Positions 13,306 through 28,300 of a stretch of DNA of 60,000 nt are shown here, one piece after another. The translations under genes were made by a program, and so were the position numbers. Below the pieces are notes generated by a model. That model had not been told where the DNA came from, did not search any database, and saw only the letters and a program-made list of their open reading frames with translations. Numbering within the stretch: position 1 is the first letter of the stretch; every line of letters starts with the position of its first letter. Source of the stretch: Glandiceps talaboti (Eukaryota; Hemichordata; Enteropneusta; Spengelidae); assembly GCF_964340395.1 (NCBI RefSeq), contig NC_135550.1:27824176-27884175 (forward strand), in the 5' to 3' direction.

Positions 13306-16300
13306 CTAGACACAAGTAAAAGCAGATGGAAAACGTTACTACAATAATTTAGACAAAACTAACACGTGTCTTTTTAACTAATTTTACAGAACAATGTCTT
13401 TATACTACAAAATGATGCCGCTCTGAAAATGTACAAATCACGGACTGTGAAAATAAGATATACTAAAACACATTAGAAACATCAATGTACAGTAAACATG
13501 AACTCCTCGTTTTGCAAGCAAAACACTTCTGAAATATGTGATTAGGTGATTCACCTTGAAGAAGTCATAAACATTGGATAAATATAGTGTTACATGAAAA
13601 TGGAACGTTAAGATCTCCCCTAATGTACACATCAAATGCTGCATAACATGAAAGTTTGGAATGATACATAGTTTCAACTCTATTCACTGCAGCAGTGCTG
13701 TTTATACAGTTCACTTCTCCAGTATGAATATTGACTGGCCTATTCTACATCTCTCAAATCTCCCATCCTCATACCTATTGAACTTCATGCTGCCTAGGGC
13801 TTAATATCTCAAGCAAAGCTGTACTCCCTGTCTTACATACTGAACTTCAGGTAGGCTAGAGTTCAATCTCTCAAAAAATCACTGATCTATCATACTTATT
13901 CAACTTCAAATAAGCTAAAGGTTCAATGTATCAATCAAATGTCTGATTTTCAAATACACTGAATTTCAAGCAGGCTAGGAGATCAACATCTCAAATAAAT
14001 ATCTGGTCCCCATACCCATGGAACATCAAGCAAGCTGGGGGTCTCAAATAAATATCTGGTCCCCATACCCATGGAACATCAAGCAAGCTGGGAGTCAATA
14101 TCTCATATTAATCTTTGATTGTCAAACACATTGAGTGGGCTAGGGAGCCAACATCTCAAGCTATTCTTTGATTTTCAAACACATTGAACTTCAAGCAGGC
14201 TAGGGAGTCAAATCTCAAACAAATTTCTATTGGCAATTCAATAAAGTTTTATTTAAGAGCATATTAACCCAAGTGGCCAAAGCCAATCTCCCCTAAGTCC
14301 CTGTGAATTAAATAGTATAAAGACAGGAGATAAAAAATACAAAATTTTACAGTGTGAGGACATGCAATAAACAGCAGCAGTGAGAAAGTATTTGTCTGAG
14401 AAAGAAGACTGCAAATGTCTACCTCTCAGTTAGTATCAATATGTCATGTAAATAAAGGTAAGTATTCCAAACATTTGAACCAGGAAATATAAAACATTGC
14501 TTAAGAAATCCAATTCTTGGTTGAGGAACTAATACTATTAACAAGTCATCGTTTTTTTTTCAACATCCTCATATCCAGGGAACTTCAAGTAAGCTAGGGG
14601 GGTCAACACCTCAAACAAATCTCACATCCTCATACACATGGAACTTCAATTAAGCTAGGGGGTCTAAACCTCAAACAAATTTTCTATCCTCATACCCATG
14701 GAACTTCAATTAGGCTAGGGGTCACAACCTCTAACAAACTGCCTATCTTCATACCCATTCAACTTTAATTAGGCTAGGGGTCACAAACTTCAAACAAATC
14801 TCGTATTCTCAAGCAGTGTCTTTGCTATAAGGGTAAGTAGCTAAAATTTACCTAAATTCCCAAGTCAGGATTCCTGAAAAAATTTATGCTACATTGTACA
14901 GGTAACTATGTGAACTATGCCAGATATCCCCCTTTCTCCTACAGACTACAGTGGTTAATTCTCAACCTTGGTAACAACACTGCCCATATCTGTTGGGGGG
15001 GGGGGGGGGGGGGGGGGTTTCAACCTGTCAAGAAAATCTGCCATCTTTACACACATTGAACTTTAAGCAGGCTAGGGGGTCAACATATTGAACAAATCTC
15101 TGATCCTTCTACCCATGGAGCTTTAAAGCAAGCCACAATACCCAGTACCTTCTATCAATGTCAGCAGATGCATGAGTGAATATTCAAATTAAATTGCCCA
15201 CTGAATGGTCCATAGGTTACATGGTGTCATTGTACAGTGAAAAGGTTATTATATACACGTAGTGACATTTTCACTGCTTTGAGAGAGAGACCTCAAACTG
15301 TGTATTGCCAAAGGCCTTATTCAGATGTGTACAATGCAAGGTAAATAATTTTTGTCAGTTCTGTTCACAGCAAGGTTTGCTGACATGGAAAAACTTAGTG
15401 AAGCTATGCAATCAAGACACTACCTTTAATTCTGTACTTTGATCAAACAAACTTACTATGTACAAATTTATGTTGCTGACTGGTGAAGTTTGCAGGTTGA
15501 AACATTTGAGATAAATCGAACTATAAACTAAACCCTGAAGTTCTACAAGCATGAATGGCAAAGTAACTGGTTCTATGTGATTAAGAAAAAGCAATACAAA
15601 CAATATCTGGTATTTCTGCATGATGTTAACAAAATTTCATAAAGTATGCATAAGATGATTTCATCCAAACTTACCGAATTCCAGATGATATCTGCCATCA
15701 TATCGATATACGTTCCAACTTCTCTGTATAGGCCACTGTAACGGATATATGCCCATGTGAATAGCGCTAGGAGGGATAATCCCAAGATTAGGTTGGCAAG
15801 GTTTGCTAATGAATACAAACCAATGATGCCAAAGAAACCTGACATAAAATACATAATAATCCCAACTGAGAAGAGAGTGGCTGGAGTACGGGCAGCATTA
15901 AAGATATTTTTACTATCGTTGTTTCGACAGTAGTTCTCATACAGTTCTTCTATTTGTTCTTCTAATTTGTGCAAATACTGGGAGCTGAATTCTTCACCAC
16001 CCATTTTCTTGGTGCTGGTAAACAATGTCAGGGCTTGTTCTCTACATCGTTCATGGGCTGCATCCATGTCATTGGGGTTGAGGTAAGGTTTGTCGCCTCC
16101 ACATATCTGCAAGATACAATGTATAGCCATTACTGTACATCAACCCTAAATGTATGTACCACACTGCCTCTTGGCAAGTTGCCTCCTGATAAGTCATAAT
16201 CTTTGCAAAGCATGGCTAAAACTGTGGCTCCTAGATTATTCTATTGGCCTTCTCTCTTTTTTTTTCAACTTCAAGCTGTTGCCATGACAAAAATGTTGTT

Positions 16301-19300
16301 ACTTGTCATTTGTTTATCAGTTTCGATACAAAAGGAAAGTTTTACATCTTTATATATTGACTTGTCTTGAGTGATGTGACAGAGAGTCTCTCTAGAGAAC
16401 CTTTAGGTAACAATTTGTTGATGTTGTGAGGGTTTACTCTATACATTATAGTCACACATATATACCTCCATTTATTTTTTGATATGTTCTGTGAAAAAAC
16501 CTGGTCATATTTCATGGCTTTTTGGAGGCCATACCAAAGTAAAACAAGAGTTTTACAGGTAAGTTCTTGCCTAAAATAGCACCAGTTTGGAGGTCATATC
16601 AAAGTAAAATAGTTTTACTGGTAAGTTCTTGATGACAAGTTTAGAACACCAATTTGGAGGCCTTACAGTGTAGAGCACCAGTTTGGAGAAGCCATACCAA
16701 AATAAAATATAGTTTCAACAGTATGTTCTTGCCTTAAAGAATATACATCACCAGTTTGAATTTCTGATATCACCAAAAGTGACATGTGTGTACAGGATCA
16801 ATCATACATCACTAAAACTGACCTCCACCATAAACAAAGTTCTGGGCAATGATGATTGTAAAATGAAGGATCAAAGTCCTATGACATTGAACTATTGAAA
16901 TGCATGAAAAAAGAAACCAACAAATAATATATAGTTTTTTTCAAAATAATATTAATACTGGATTGAATTCAGGACAATAGATTGGTTCCATTCATATTAA
17001 TTGTCAAAATAGTTGCAATGATTCAGTTATTTCCCCAAGAGCAAAACGATTTGGTTAAATCAAAATAAGGAAACAAAAAATTTACATCATAACAGAAATT
17101 TTTGTTTTTAAATCTGAAAACTTTCAATAGCTAATTGAAAATGTTCAAATATCGTACCATATGAATTTTATACCCTGAGCCTCTGTGGTACATTAACTGG
17201 TAATTCATTGCAGGCATAGAAGTCTGTCTGTCTCTCTATTGAACACATGATTGAGTATGTTGTGACTTCAGTTTATAACTGTGTCTATTGATACAAACAA
17301 TAACACAAGGAGGGAGGAAGTGAACAAACACCTCACTGACCACAATGACCTCTAGAATAAATCTCACTTTGGTCAAGGTCATTGACATGTCTTGCCACCC
17401 TTCAGGTAAACATGGCCTCAATTCTGTTTTCCATTTCAAATTCAACCCTGATGACAACTGACCTTCTCAATTTAGTGTCCACACACTATGTCCAATTGCT
17501 TTCATTTCTTTCTGAGGGAAGGAACATTTCAAAACACACACATATATAGAAAGTCAATAACTTTTCATTGCACCAATCAAACTGTTTGAATACTATTATG
17601 TTTTAAGAGCTAACCTGTTCCATTTCTTTGTTATAGCTGTCTTTTCCATTTGCCACTGCAGCCAGATTATTTGCTTCTGCGGTAGCCTAGTAAAATGAAA
17701 ACGGTTCAATCAGTGTAAATAAAAAACACTCACACTACTCATTAACATGAATAATGCTCAATGGAGTTATGGCGCCCCCTCCTTGTTTACGAGACCTCTT
17801 TAATTGTGAGGTGAAACTTTTTCTTTGTGTGGTGAAACTCTTTTCCCAAAAAATATTTACTCAAACTCCCTGAAGACTTCTTAAAAGTACAGAATAATTA
17901 ATTTCTAGTTAAAATTCTGGTTTGTATGTTTATCACATTAAAATATGCCAACAGTGTTTGAAAGAGCAACTATTAATTTTGATTGTATAGAATAAGTAGG
18001 ATATAAGCTGTGCATTATGTTTTCTTAGCTTGTATTTGTGGCATGGTAACATATCAAAACAACTTACATTGCCATTAAAAATATGAAGCAGCGCCCTCTA
18101 TACATATAACAAAATATCACTTTGTTTTTTGCAATATTTGCTGATATGTGTCCTTTGGAACACAACTGAATACTTGGCTCTCAAGGAATTTTAAGCAATA
18201 ATTGAAATCAAAAGAGTAAAGCTTGTTAAATATATTCTTTTTCTTGCTGTAAAAAACATTCAAAGCACTTCTTTTCAGGATTTTAACAATTCCTTTCTCC
18301 AAGTATATTACAAGTATTTATATTTGTTACATCTAGTACGACTATCATTTTCAACACACCTGTAACATGGACTTGGGTTCTGGTAACTCATCTCCCTGAT
18401 ATATATTAATGTATGCCTGAAATGAAACAACCCTAGGTGAGTTACTTGCACTTTTAGTTTTCTTAAATACTTCTGAAAACCAAATACATGAAATAACATG
18501 ATGTACACCTTTTTTCTTCACATAATAACATAATACTGGTGTACAAATATTAATATTGGAATCAATTGAGAATTGAAAACAATTGCTATTTCAAGTGAAT
18601 AAAGCAAGGGAAGAAGTGATATTACTTTTCCATTCTGAGATCTTGGACTCTTGGAATAGGATGTGAAGAACTTCACCTTGTCAAATGTCTATGATTTATC
18701 ATTACTTAAGAGTCAATTGATTACAAGTTTATAGTGTGCAAATCATCAAAATCGCCTTACCTTAAAGTATTCTACAAGAGCTCTGGCAGTGACCTTGGTT
18801 CCATTAATTTCTTTTGCGATAAGTTTGTCTGGTGACAATAAACTAGGCACTAATGACTTGAGTTGTTTTTTGAAATCATCGTCAATATCTGCAAGGAAAA
18901 TGAAGTGATAAAGTATAATGTGAAAGGAAACAGACTGATTTGGCTAGACAGTAATCAAACCATAACATTCACACACTCAACTGGAAACATTGCTTCAATC
19001 GATGTCGCTATTGCTTTTATTTTGATAGAGTTACTTAAAGAGTAAAGTCCTCACTTTGTGTTTCATTTTGTACAAAACAGACATGAGAAGGTCACAAAGT
19101 CAATACAATGTTTGGTAACATCTTGAGTGCATTTTTACCTGACAAGCGACCATCAAATTGTGGATTGGTGGCAACTTTTAGTCCCGGATGGGGTAGTAGG
19201 AAACAACTGATGTTCTGGAAGCAGGACCGGATATGTTTGCGTACTTGTTGTAATTCTTCATGCTGCTTGTCTGAAAGCTAAAAGATCAGAAATAAATCAA

Positions 19301-22300
19301 TGACCAGTTTCAGTACCTGAATGTGCCATGTTCTCTTTTATTTGTTTGGTTTGATTTATTGTTATAGCTTTTCCATTACAATAGGACAAATCTGTCTTTG
19401 ATACTGTGAGACAATACAAGATATTTTATTGCACCCAACAGGAATGACCTCAGCTTTGTCACGTTTTTGTCAAAGTTTATGATTCATTGTACACATTATT
19501 ACTATTGCGTGTCTATACCTTGTTTATTCAAACACATCTAAAATCTAAGTATATCTCTCTTTGTCAATAATTTATAGCATTTAACACACCTACACCTTGA
19601 CAGGTTGTAAACATGTCAGTAGTACAAAGACAGGAAATACCCAACACGGTAGGTAGAGTGAGTAGAAGTCACTGCTTTAAATAACAAATGTGAAAGGACA
19701 TCTGTCCTTGAATTACTGCTAGACAACCACTTAAACAATGGTACACAGGAAAGATAACACAATGTCATCGAAACTTCAACTTTTGCAACTCTGTGATAAG
19801 GACATGAATTCAAGCATGCCTTTAACAATAGGGAGAAAATCTGGATACATGTTGCAATACACTGGTCCTGTTTAGAAACCTTGACCAAGAACCTAGATCA
19901 TTACACTCTGACTGCACTCACTTCACATTTTCATGGCTCCTCAATATCAAACACTTGTCAACAAGGGAATTATTTGCAAATATTGTACAGAATAATTTAC
20001 CATGACATTTCTTTTTGTTGATCGAATTCAAACTGGTAAAAAGAGTAACCTATTTTTTATCCAAGGAGTTGAGCAAGTTACATAAATTGTCCTGTTTTAG
20101 GTCAGTGCCACAGGTAGTACTTATATGGTGCTATGATCACAACAATTACTGTGGAAGACATGTAACATGTATTATCATTTTATCATTACAACACTATCAT
20201 TATATCATGTACTATCATTTTATGTCTACATCTATGTATGTACTTTACATGGTTTTTAACATTAGCCATATTTTCACAGACGTGGTACCAAAATAAAACT
20301 TTTTCCAGGTAAGTGTTACATGTAATGAGATTGGCAATGTCTTAATTAAGTATCCCATGAACTGATACTGCTGCTGTTACATGAATATATAGATGACACA
20401 CCCTCAAATGAAATACTCAGAATAAATTAGTAGGAATAGTAACACACCTACTTCCTTTCCTATGTTGTGATTTGTCAATACATGGTCACATGATATGTAG
20501 AATTTTTACACTGTTAAACGCAAATTGGCATAATCACAAAAACTGACGACTGATGATGTCTTGTGTGCATGCATACATGTTTCACAACAGGTGAAAATGG
20601 TGTCACCTTGTGCTGATGAAGTAGACGCTAGCCAGAAAGTTCACAGCTTTTACAATTTTCTGAAGACAAACTTTGCCAACCTTGTGTCAGAAAGGATTTG
20701 GACAATGAACAAAGTTGGTAATTATTACATGTAAAGGAGTAAACTTTGGCAGATTCCTGTGTTGTTTTTTGAACTACCTTTACTGTTGTCATATGGAAAG
20801 GGAACCCTACTATGTAGTACATGTACCATATACTTTTTAGGCACAACACGGTAAATGATGTGGTGTGTTACAAAACACATGTTGACTGACTGTGCTCATG
20901 CAACATCATACCTCAGTTTCCCTTGGGCCTGTGGGTCACCCCAACAGACTGTTTCCCTTGTGTTGGATTGACCCACAGTCCCTGGAGGAAACAGGCGTAT
21001 GATGTTGCCCTCACAATCAGTCAACATGTGTAGTGTTCCATTGGCAAGTACATCACTCTGTGCTCTTACTTAAAACAAACATATGAATATAACTGAAGAT
21101 GTGATATTTGATATCAATCTGTCAAACAGCTGTAAGTTTTCATCAAATTACTACACAATAATTACTATTAAAATATCTTTTCAATCAAATAAATACTACA
21201 CAACATTCCCTTCAAAGAACACATTGTCTATTTGCAGTTCTGGAACTCAATCTGATACAGCACTACATTCATAAAAGTGTACCCTCGCTGCCTTGCATAA
21301 ATATTTCTTGCTTACCTTAAGTCTTTTATCTAATGTGGCATTTCCTCCCTCAAAGCCATAAGCAGCTTCATAAGGAAAACTCCAGTCACGGACCAAAAAT
21401 ACAAGTGACTAAAATGGAAAACAAGGAAAGGGTTAAGAATAAAATCTGGCAATTTTTCATGTATAACTCTATTATGGTTACCTAGTTTGCCACTGGGGGC
21501 GCTGTTTATTTAACAACACCAATATAATGTCTCACCTGGAATGGCTTGGCAGAACTGTTTTCAAGTGCAAGTCTACCATACTCTGTAAACAGCTGCAAAT
21601 GTTGTAAATCATCTTCCTGTATGTTTTGGCTTAGGTTATATACCTGCAGATGTAAAAATATGAATTAGATCAACTGCTTTGGATCAATGTGACATAATTA
21701 TTGAGCAAACAGTTACTATGCAGACAGAGAGAACACATCATCTGTCTGTCTAATATGATATGCTACAAAGATTGTGTACATCAAAGACATCACTTATCTC
21801 AAACACATTTCAATACCTGATTTATCCCCAAAACCTGTCTGTCCATCTTAATTAATAAATCCACATTACTCTAGCTTTGTTTTTTATCAAATGAAAGCTA
21901 ATTATCAGAAGCTCAATAACACGCCAATTCCTTTCTATCTTTTATCACATTTTAAAAATATAATTGTCAAATTTTATTTCATTGGATTTTTCTTCTGATA
22001 TCTCAAGAAACATGCATCAACATGAATAGCTACAAGTGATCAGATAACTTCAGAAAACAGTATAGGGGTTATGATAGGATTGAATTTCTCTAAATCAACA
22101 TTTGTTTTAACTTACTTGGACTGAACTGAGCATGGTACTGAGTGCAAAAACAGTGGCACAATCTTTGACTGTTGACTGGCTGTCAAAAGCACCCTGAGTG
22201 TCCATCAAAATGACTGCCACCTGAAATCAACAATCAATTGATGTGTGAAATTACCAGTCATGTCTACTGCATCATATGCACAAGACAGCCATGAAAATGT

Positions 22301-25300
22301 CATCCACTTTGTGAAAATCAACATTATAATCCGAATACACAATATAGTAACCAGTATTTGAGAGAGGTGCGGTTTGTTCACTTCAATCTTACTATTAAAG
22401 CTACATAGAATGTATATATATTTAAGTTAATAAAATGCAATCTATGGACAGGAATTTAAAATTATTGCAAGTTTCCTTTTTGTTGAAGATGATTTGTTTT
22501 CTACCTGTGAGGGCAATGACATTGGTGGCAGAACCAGACCTTTTGTATTCATGTTCCTAGAGATCCTGGTATTACACCAACTAAGTCTAACTCTACATGA
22601 CAGCTATATGACACGTTTGCATAAATTCTCTTTATTTTTGTGTTACGAAGTACACTAAAGTCTATTTCATCCCATTCCCAAGGGATTCCAACATAGATTG
22701 GTTATTATCAAAAATACTGATACAACATATGATTACCTCTTCACCATCTGGACCTCGACAGAGGAATGGTTCACTCCATATAAGTATACCTGTTGTGTCT
22801 CTCTCTGAACCACCACGCCATGGAAACCCTGTCAATGACTGGTCTTCTGCTCCAATCCATTCGTGACTGTTTTGACCCTGTTGATGGACACATACAATTA
22901 AGTTAAAAATCACAAATGAACAAGTTTGATTTTAGATGTATGCTCACAACATGATATGATGTGAAAACTTGCCTACCATATATGTATAAATAGTCTCTAG
23001 TTCAAATTATTGAGTATGTGAACATCTCTGGTATATTTATGATCAAGCTTATGCAATACCTTTCCCATTGCATTGATGGTAATTGTAACAGAAGTATTCC
23101 TACCAAATTTTGGAAATTTTAGCCGAAGATCAAATGTGTGAGGAGTGCTTTATTTTATGACATTACCAAATAAAAAAAAAGTTCCTTGATCAAAATCAAG
23201 TCCACACAAAATCTCTTTCTATACCCACATAGTGGAATATAAACAAGTCTTTGTAGAATTTGAGACACAAATACCTCAAAGTGTCTGTGAAATGCAGAAA
23301 ATGGTTTGATTTTGATAATTGACCCTGAAGGACAAACTTAAGGTCAAAGGTCAATGTCTTAAAAGAACACTTACACCTGATAATATGGGGGCAGACATTT
23401 CAATGGAATCTCTATGTATTACAGTTTTTCAGTTATGCAATAAATATTAATTTTAACTACAGATAGGGCGTATTATGGACACACACATGCATGGACACAT
23501 ACATTCATAGATGTACAGACACAGGGACATGCATGGAAGCGGCAATTGGAAACTCAAAAGAATTTGGAATTTAAGTGTTATACATAAAATGACTAAAAGC
23601 GCTGCATCAGCTGTTTTTCAAAACTAAGCCTGACAAAGGTCATTTACATTGATGTGATAATCTCATTGAACTGTAATCTGAAATCAATAAGGAGTACAAC
23701 TTCTGGACCCTGTTACTATAGAAACCATCTTAACTATGGATGCTGATGGGTCATGAGGTCAAACACATACTTGTTGAGGAGTGACCTTTCTACAAAACAC
23801 GCCATACAGCTGAAATCACTTGAATAGTGATACATTTTGTAATATATATTTTTTTCACAGTGATACATTTTGTGGTGGATATTTTCATAGTGATACATTT
23901 TGTAATACATTTATTTTTCATCCTTGCATCATTTGCCTCTAAACAATGAAAAATTATAAAAGCTATGGTGAGCAAATACACAGCTCATAAACTATAATTG
24001 GCAGCAAATGTAATAAGACACATGATAATTTCAACATTACCCATCATATATCATGATACACACCATAATACATCTATTCTCATTAACACATACAGTAGGC
24101 TAGACTGCATAGGGCGTGGAAAGCAACAGCTGCCTGGATTCCACCTATTACCTGGTCAATTTTTCATCAGAGAGAGAAACGGCTGTTGTCATTGTAAATA
24201 TACCCTGGATTTTTTTATGGAAATCCATCTAGATTTGATTCAAACAAATAACAAAGCAACACATTTTCATATGTTGATTTTATAAGGGTTCACTTGCGTT
24301 CATGACAGCTTGAATTTTTTATTCCTTATATGTCTGTGATGACATAATAAAATCAATATCAGTAAAAAGGAACCATTAGTCTGATATTACATCGGAAACA
24401 TGATACTTTTATTCCACTCCAAATCAGGTCATATTGTTCAAGCAGGAAACAAGGAACGTTTTATTTCAGTATCATTTTCATATCCCTCTATGCTATATCC
24501 ATACTGTCAGGTATAATCACAGTAATGGATTCATGGATTCTCCTTTAGGATATAAATTAACAACAATATATTGTATAATATTACATAGGTTGTCAATACT
24601 ATACCCTATAGTCACTCAGTTACCCTGATTGTTCAAGCTGTACAATAGTAAGTGCATGATGATCTCCCTTCATTAATTATATTTCATCACAGCAGACAGC
24701 ATATGTCAGTATGTTCTACATATGCGTATGATTTACTGGGTGTAATATGACTTGTATGTTTTATCAAGACACAGCCATTTTATTCTACAGTGACAAGTCT
24801 CTAATAAGTGTTTGCTCTTTTTTCCACTGAAATCTATCAAATTTGTCTACAGACTTGTAAGTCCATCAAGGTATCAGTCACTTCCTTGTCTGACACACAG
24901 CAAAGTTAATCGGTAATACTGTTAAAAATGAGTGAAAGTTCTTAGGTGAAAGTGATTCATCAAGTCTTCAGTCACTAATCTATGTTAACACTAAATCTAG
25001 ATCAACATAGCTAGCTAGAAGTCACACACTGTCTTACTATCCAATTTCTAATTAATAAAGTAATAATAATACTACACAATTTGACATGATACATTACCTC
25101 ATCTTCATTATCTTATTTCATCCTAAATTTAATATCAAATTAATCTTCATATATGACAATAGATTCAAACCAATCAAATTACAGAAGTCAGTCAGCTAAG
25201 ATGATTACTTTACACAGACAGACACATTTTAATATTTGTACATTTTAATCCCCATTTGTTACACATATAATTTCCCCTGACATCAAGAGTCAGCCTCTGC

Positions 25301-28300
25301 AGCATAGTAATCCTACAACTGTGTCATCTTGTTTTCAAGTGTTACTCAACAAGGACATGTCAGAAGTAACTATCTACATCATTTTATCACTACGTCTACG
25401 TAAAGTGACTCCAAAACACTGACATGATGATAGGCATTGAAATAGCACTCGTTAATAGGTATTGTGGAAAACAGAAAGATTGATGGTGACAGATTGTGTA
25501 ATGGCTGGCCTCCAGTCATATGTTACATAAACTATAATTCATGATCCAACAACAACTCTAAAACTTGTAATGGTTCTACCAACACAAACAGACATTCTTC
25601 ACAGCAAAGGAATGAAATGTCATCCGTATTGTTAGTGTTACCAGTACTCCTAATACAGACAGACATTCATGGTTATTATTTTTACCCTCACAACTAAATA
25701 AATAAATAAATAAATAGGTAATATATATAATTTAAAATCATCAGCTACAAATAATGCCAGTGGGAACATTATCAACCAAAACTGTAACCATAGCTCCTCA
25801 ATTCTCCTCTGTGAATTGATAAGATAGAAGCTATCATAAGATTTGGGGAGCATACTCATTGCAAACAAGTAAATTAGCTGGTATATACTACCATGATAAA
25901 ACCTCTGTGATGACAAAACAATTACACTTTGGTTTGATTAGATAACGGCTGGGACACACATATATAACCTGTATGTAACACCTCTACTGTGTGTGAAATG
26001 TCAACCATACATCACACCACACCTCACAATTGTTTTACTTTAGGTGCCAGCAATCATTATACCTCTCAAAATATGTTACTATAAATAAAACTATTAGCAA
26101 GCTTCAAGGAAGTCTGCTGGTTTATATCACCACAGAGCAATTTTGGATTTCAATTTTGATAGATTTCAGTTTTGATTTGAATACATGGTCAGGCTTTGAT
26201 TTATTTATTTCATGACAAGATGTAATTCCAAAAAGTTATTCATGAATATAAGTAAACAATACATGATTGGAAGTATGTGATATTTTTTTTACCAGGCTAA
26301 TGTAAGATGTAATGTCTTTATAATGGGAATAATTTTATAATCATGTCATTAAATATTAATACTTACTCCCAAAAGATTATGAGAAACTAAAAGTGTTCAA
26401 AATCTTTGGAGTAAATTATCAAAAACTATACATGAATGAAATTAACAGAACATTGATAAAATGAAATGTAGATTACAAGAATACAATAAACCATGGTTTT
26501 GTAACACTGATGGCAAAGCCCACTATTATTAGCACCATCATTATTAAAGGCAATCACTTCATTTGATTTCATTTCACTTCAAACAAACAATCATTTAATA
26601 TTACCTATAATACAGTCACTCTACAGACCCCGATACTATTGGTACCACCATTACCAAAAGCAATGAATTAAATTTAAACAAAATACATTATTTACCATCA
26701 CCTAAAACAGACAGTTATTAAAACAAACTCAAATCCCAGCAATCTTCATTGATGTTTACCTTTGCCATGGACAATACATCACATCTATATATCCTAAATT
26801 GACAATTTTAACTGAGTATTGGAATGAAAATTACATTCTTCTTACTTTTACATTACTGAGTCAAGTTTAAAGTTGCAGGAATCTTGATATCAAATTCTTG
26901 GGCTGGTATCATGCTATATATAGACAGAGTCATGTTATTTATGAGGTACATGGCTATAAAATTCACCTACTCAGTATTTTGTGTTACACTGTTACAGGTC
27001 AAACAACAACAAGCATATTCAAACAGAATTCATCCATCCATGCACACTATAACTTTCCCCAACATTTTATCTTGTTATTTCCATGTATTTATTAGGAACA
27101 CTGGTGTTATTGTATTCACTGTCAATTCAAAACTCTGCAGCACAATGCCATGAGTAAGAAGTAGGTCATTAGTATCACATGATGTCCACAATGGTGTCAA
27201 CCACCCCCCCCCCACCCCCCCACCCCCACCCCAATTGTTAACCTTATTGGAACACCAAGACTGTTCCTATGTCCACAATTGTGCTGATATAACATAGCAA
27301 CACATGAAACTATAAGTTATATTGGAACTATGTTGTTAGTATACACACTGAATGTGTACTGTTTGCCACTTACATTGTATGTGTTCAACAGTTTGTTTTT
27401 TATTATTTAGTTTTGTCATCTTAACAGTCTCCTTATTCTTAAGAACTTGTTGACAATTCTCCTAGATTGTTATTGTGGTGAAAGACATACATACATATCT
27501 GCATATATTTAGAGTAACAGTGGTAATTTTAGTATTCACAAGACTGGTTTGTTTCCCAGAAGGGTAGGACTTAGAATTGAGGTCAAATCTTATATAAGCA
27601 TTATATTTCATACTGTCTAACACACTTGCTCAGTTGCTATTAACAAATACTTTCAAATCCTCTCATATATATTGCAAATAGCAGCATGAGGCTGAAACTT
27701 AATATGTCACATAGTGAATGAGTAGTTAACAAATTACAGTATTGAATGTACATACTACTCATCCTTCCTTGTATTGTAAAACAATTCATATCTCTATTAC
27801 TCTCTATACTCTAGTATCTATAGTAAATAGAAACTCATAATTCATACAGCTTTGAAGGATTCATTTTGTATACCTGATAGTACAATCCTGACTGTACACA
27901 TGTAACATTGACAAGCAATAATTGCATTCAGTCTCTGTGGGCTCTTATAAGTAAAAATTTTAAATTATCAAGCATATAAAATAACAACGATAAATATAGT
28001 TTTCCAGATGGCTGTCACAAAAAAAACTAGTATACAATTACCTTGGTAGCAATTTCAAGAAAATTACATGATACAACACAAGATTAATGAGTTACATGCT
28101 TTTTCTGTATGAGTATCTATCTTTATTTGTTTTGAAAATGAATCTATTTCCAGTAAAGTACACTGTACATTAATTTCAAAAATCATCACTTCAGCCACAC
28201 TAAGTACTTTATATGTTACTAGGTTGTCTCTTCCTATTCTGTCTACAACAGGGTATGACATGTACATATCATTTACTATCCATATTTTAAAATGGATATC

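Noticed and set aside
12904-13347. 147-codon plus-strand frame with hydrophobic segments
   Set aside because: It is antisense to the atlastin tail exon and its 3' UTR; no splice context or similarity supports it.
13735-15125. Spaced repeats considered as a CRISPR-like array
   Set aside because: Units are contiguous and degenerate with no unique spacers, and the sequence is an intron of an animal gene.
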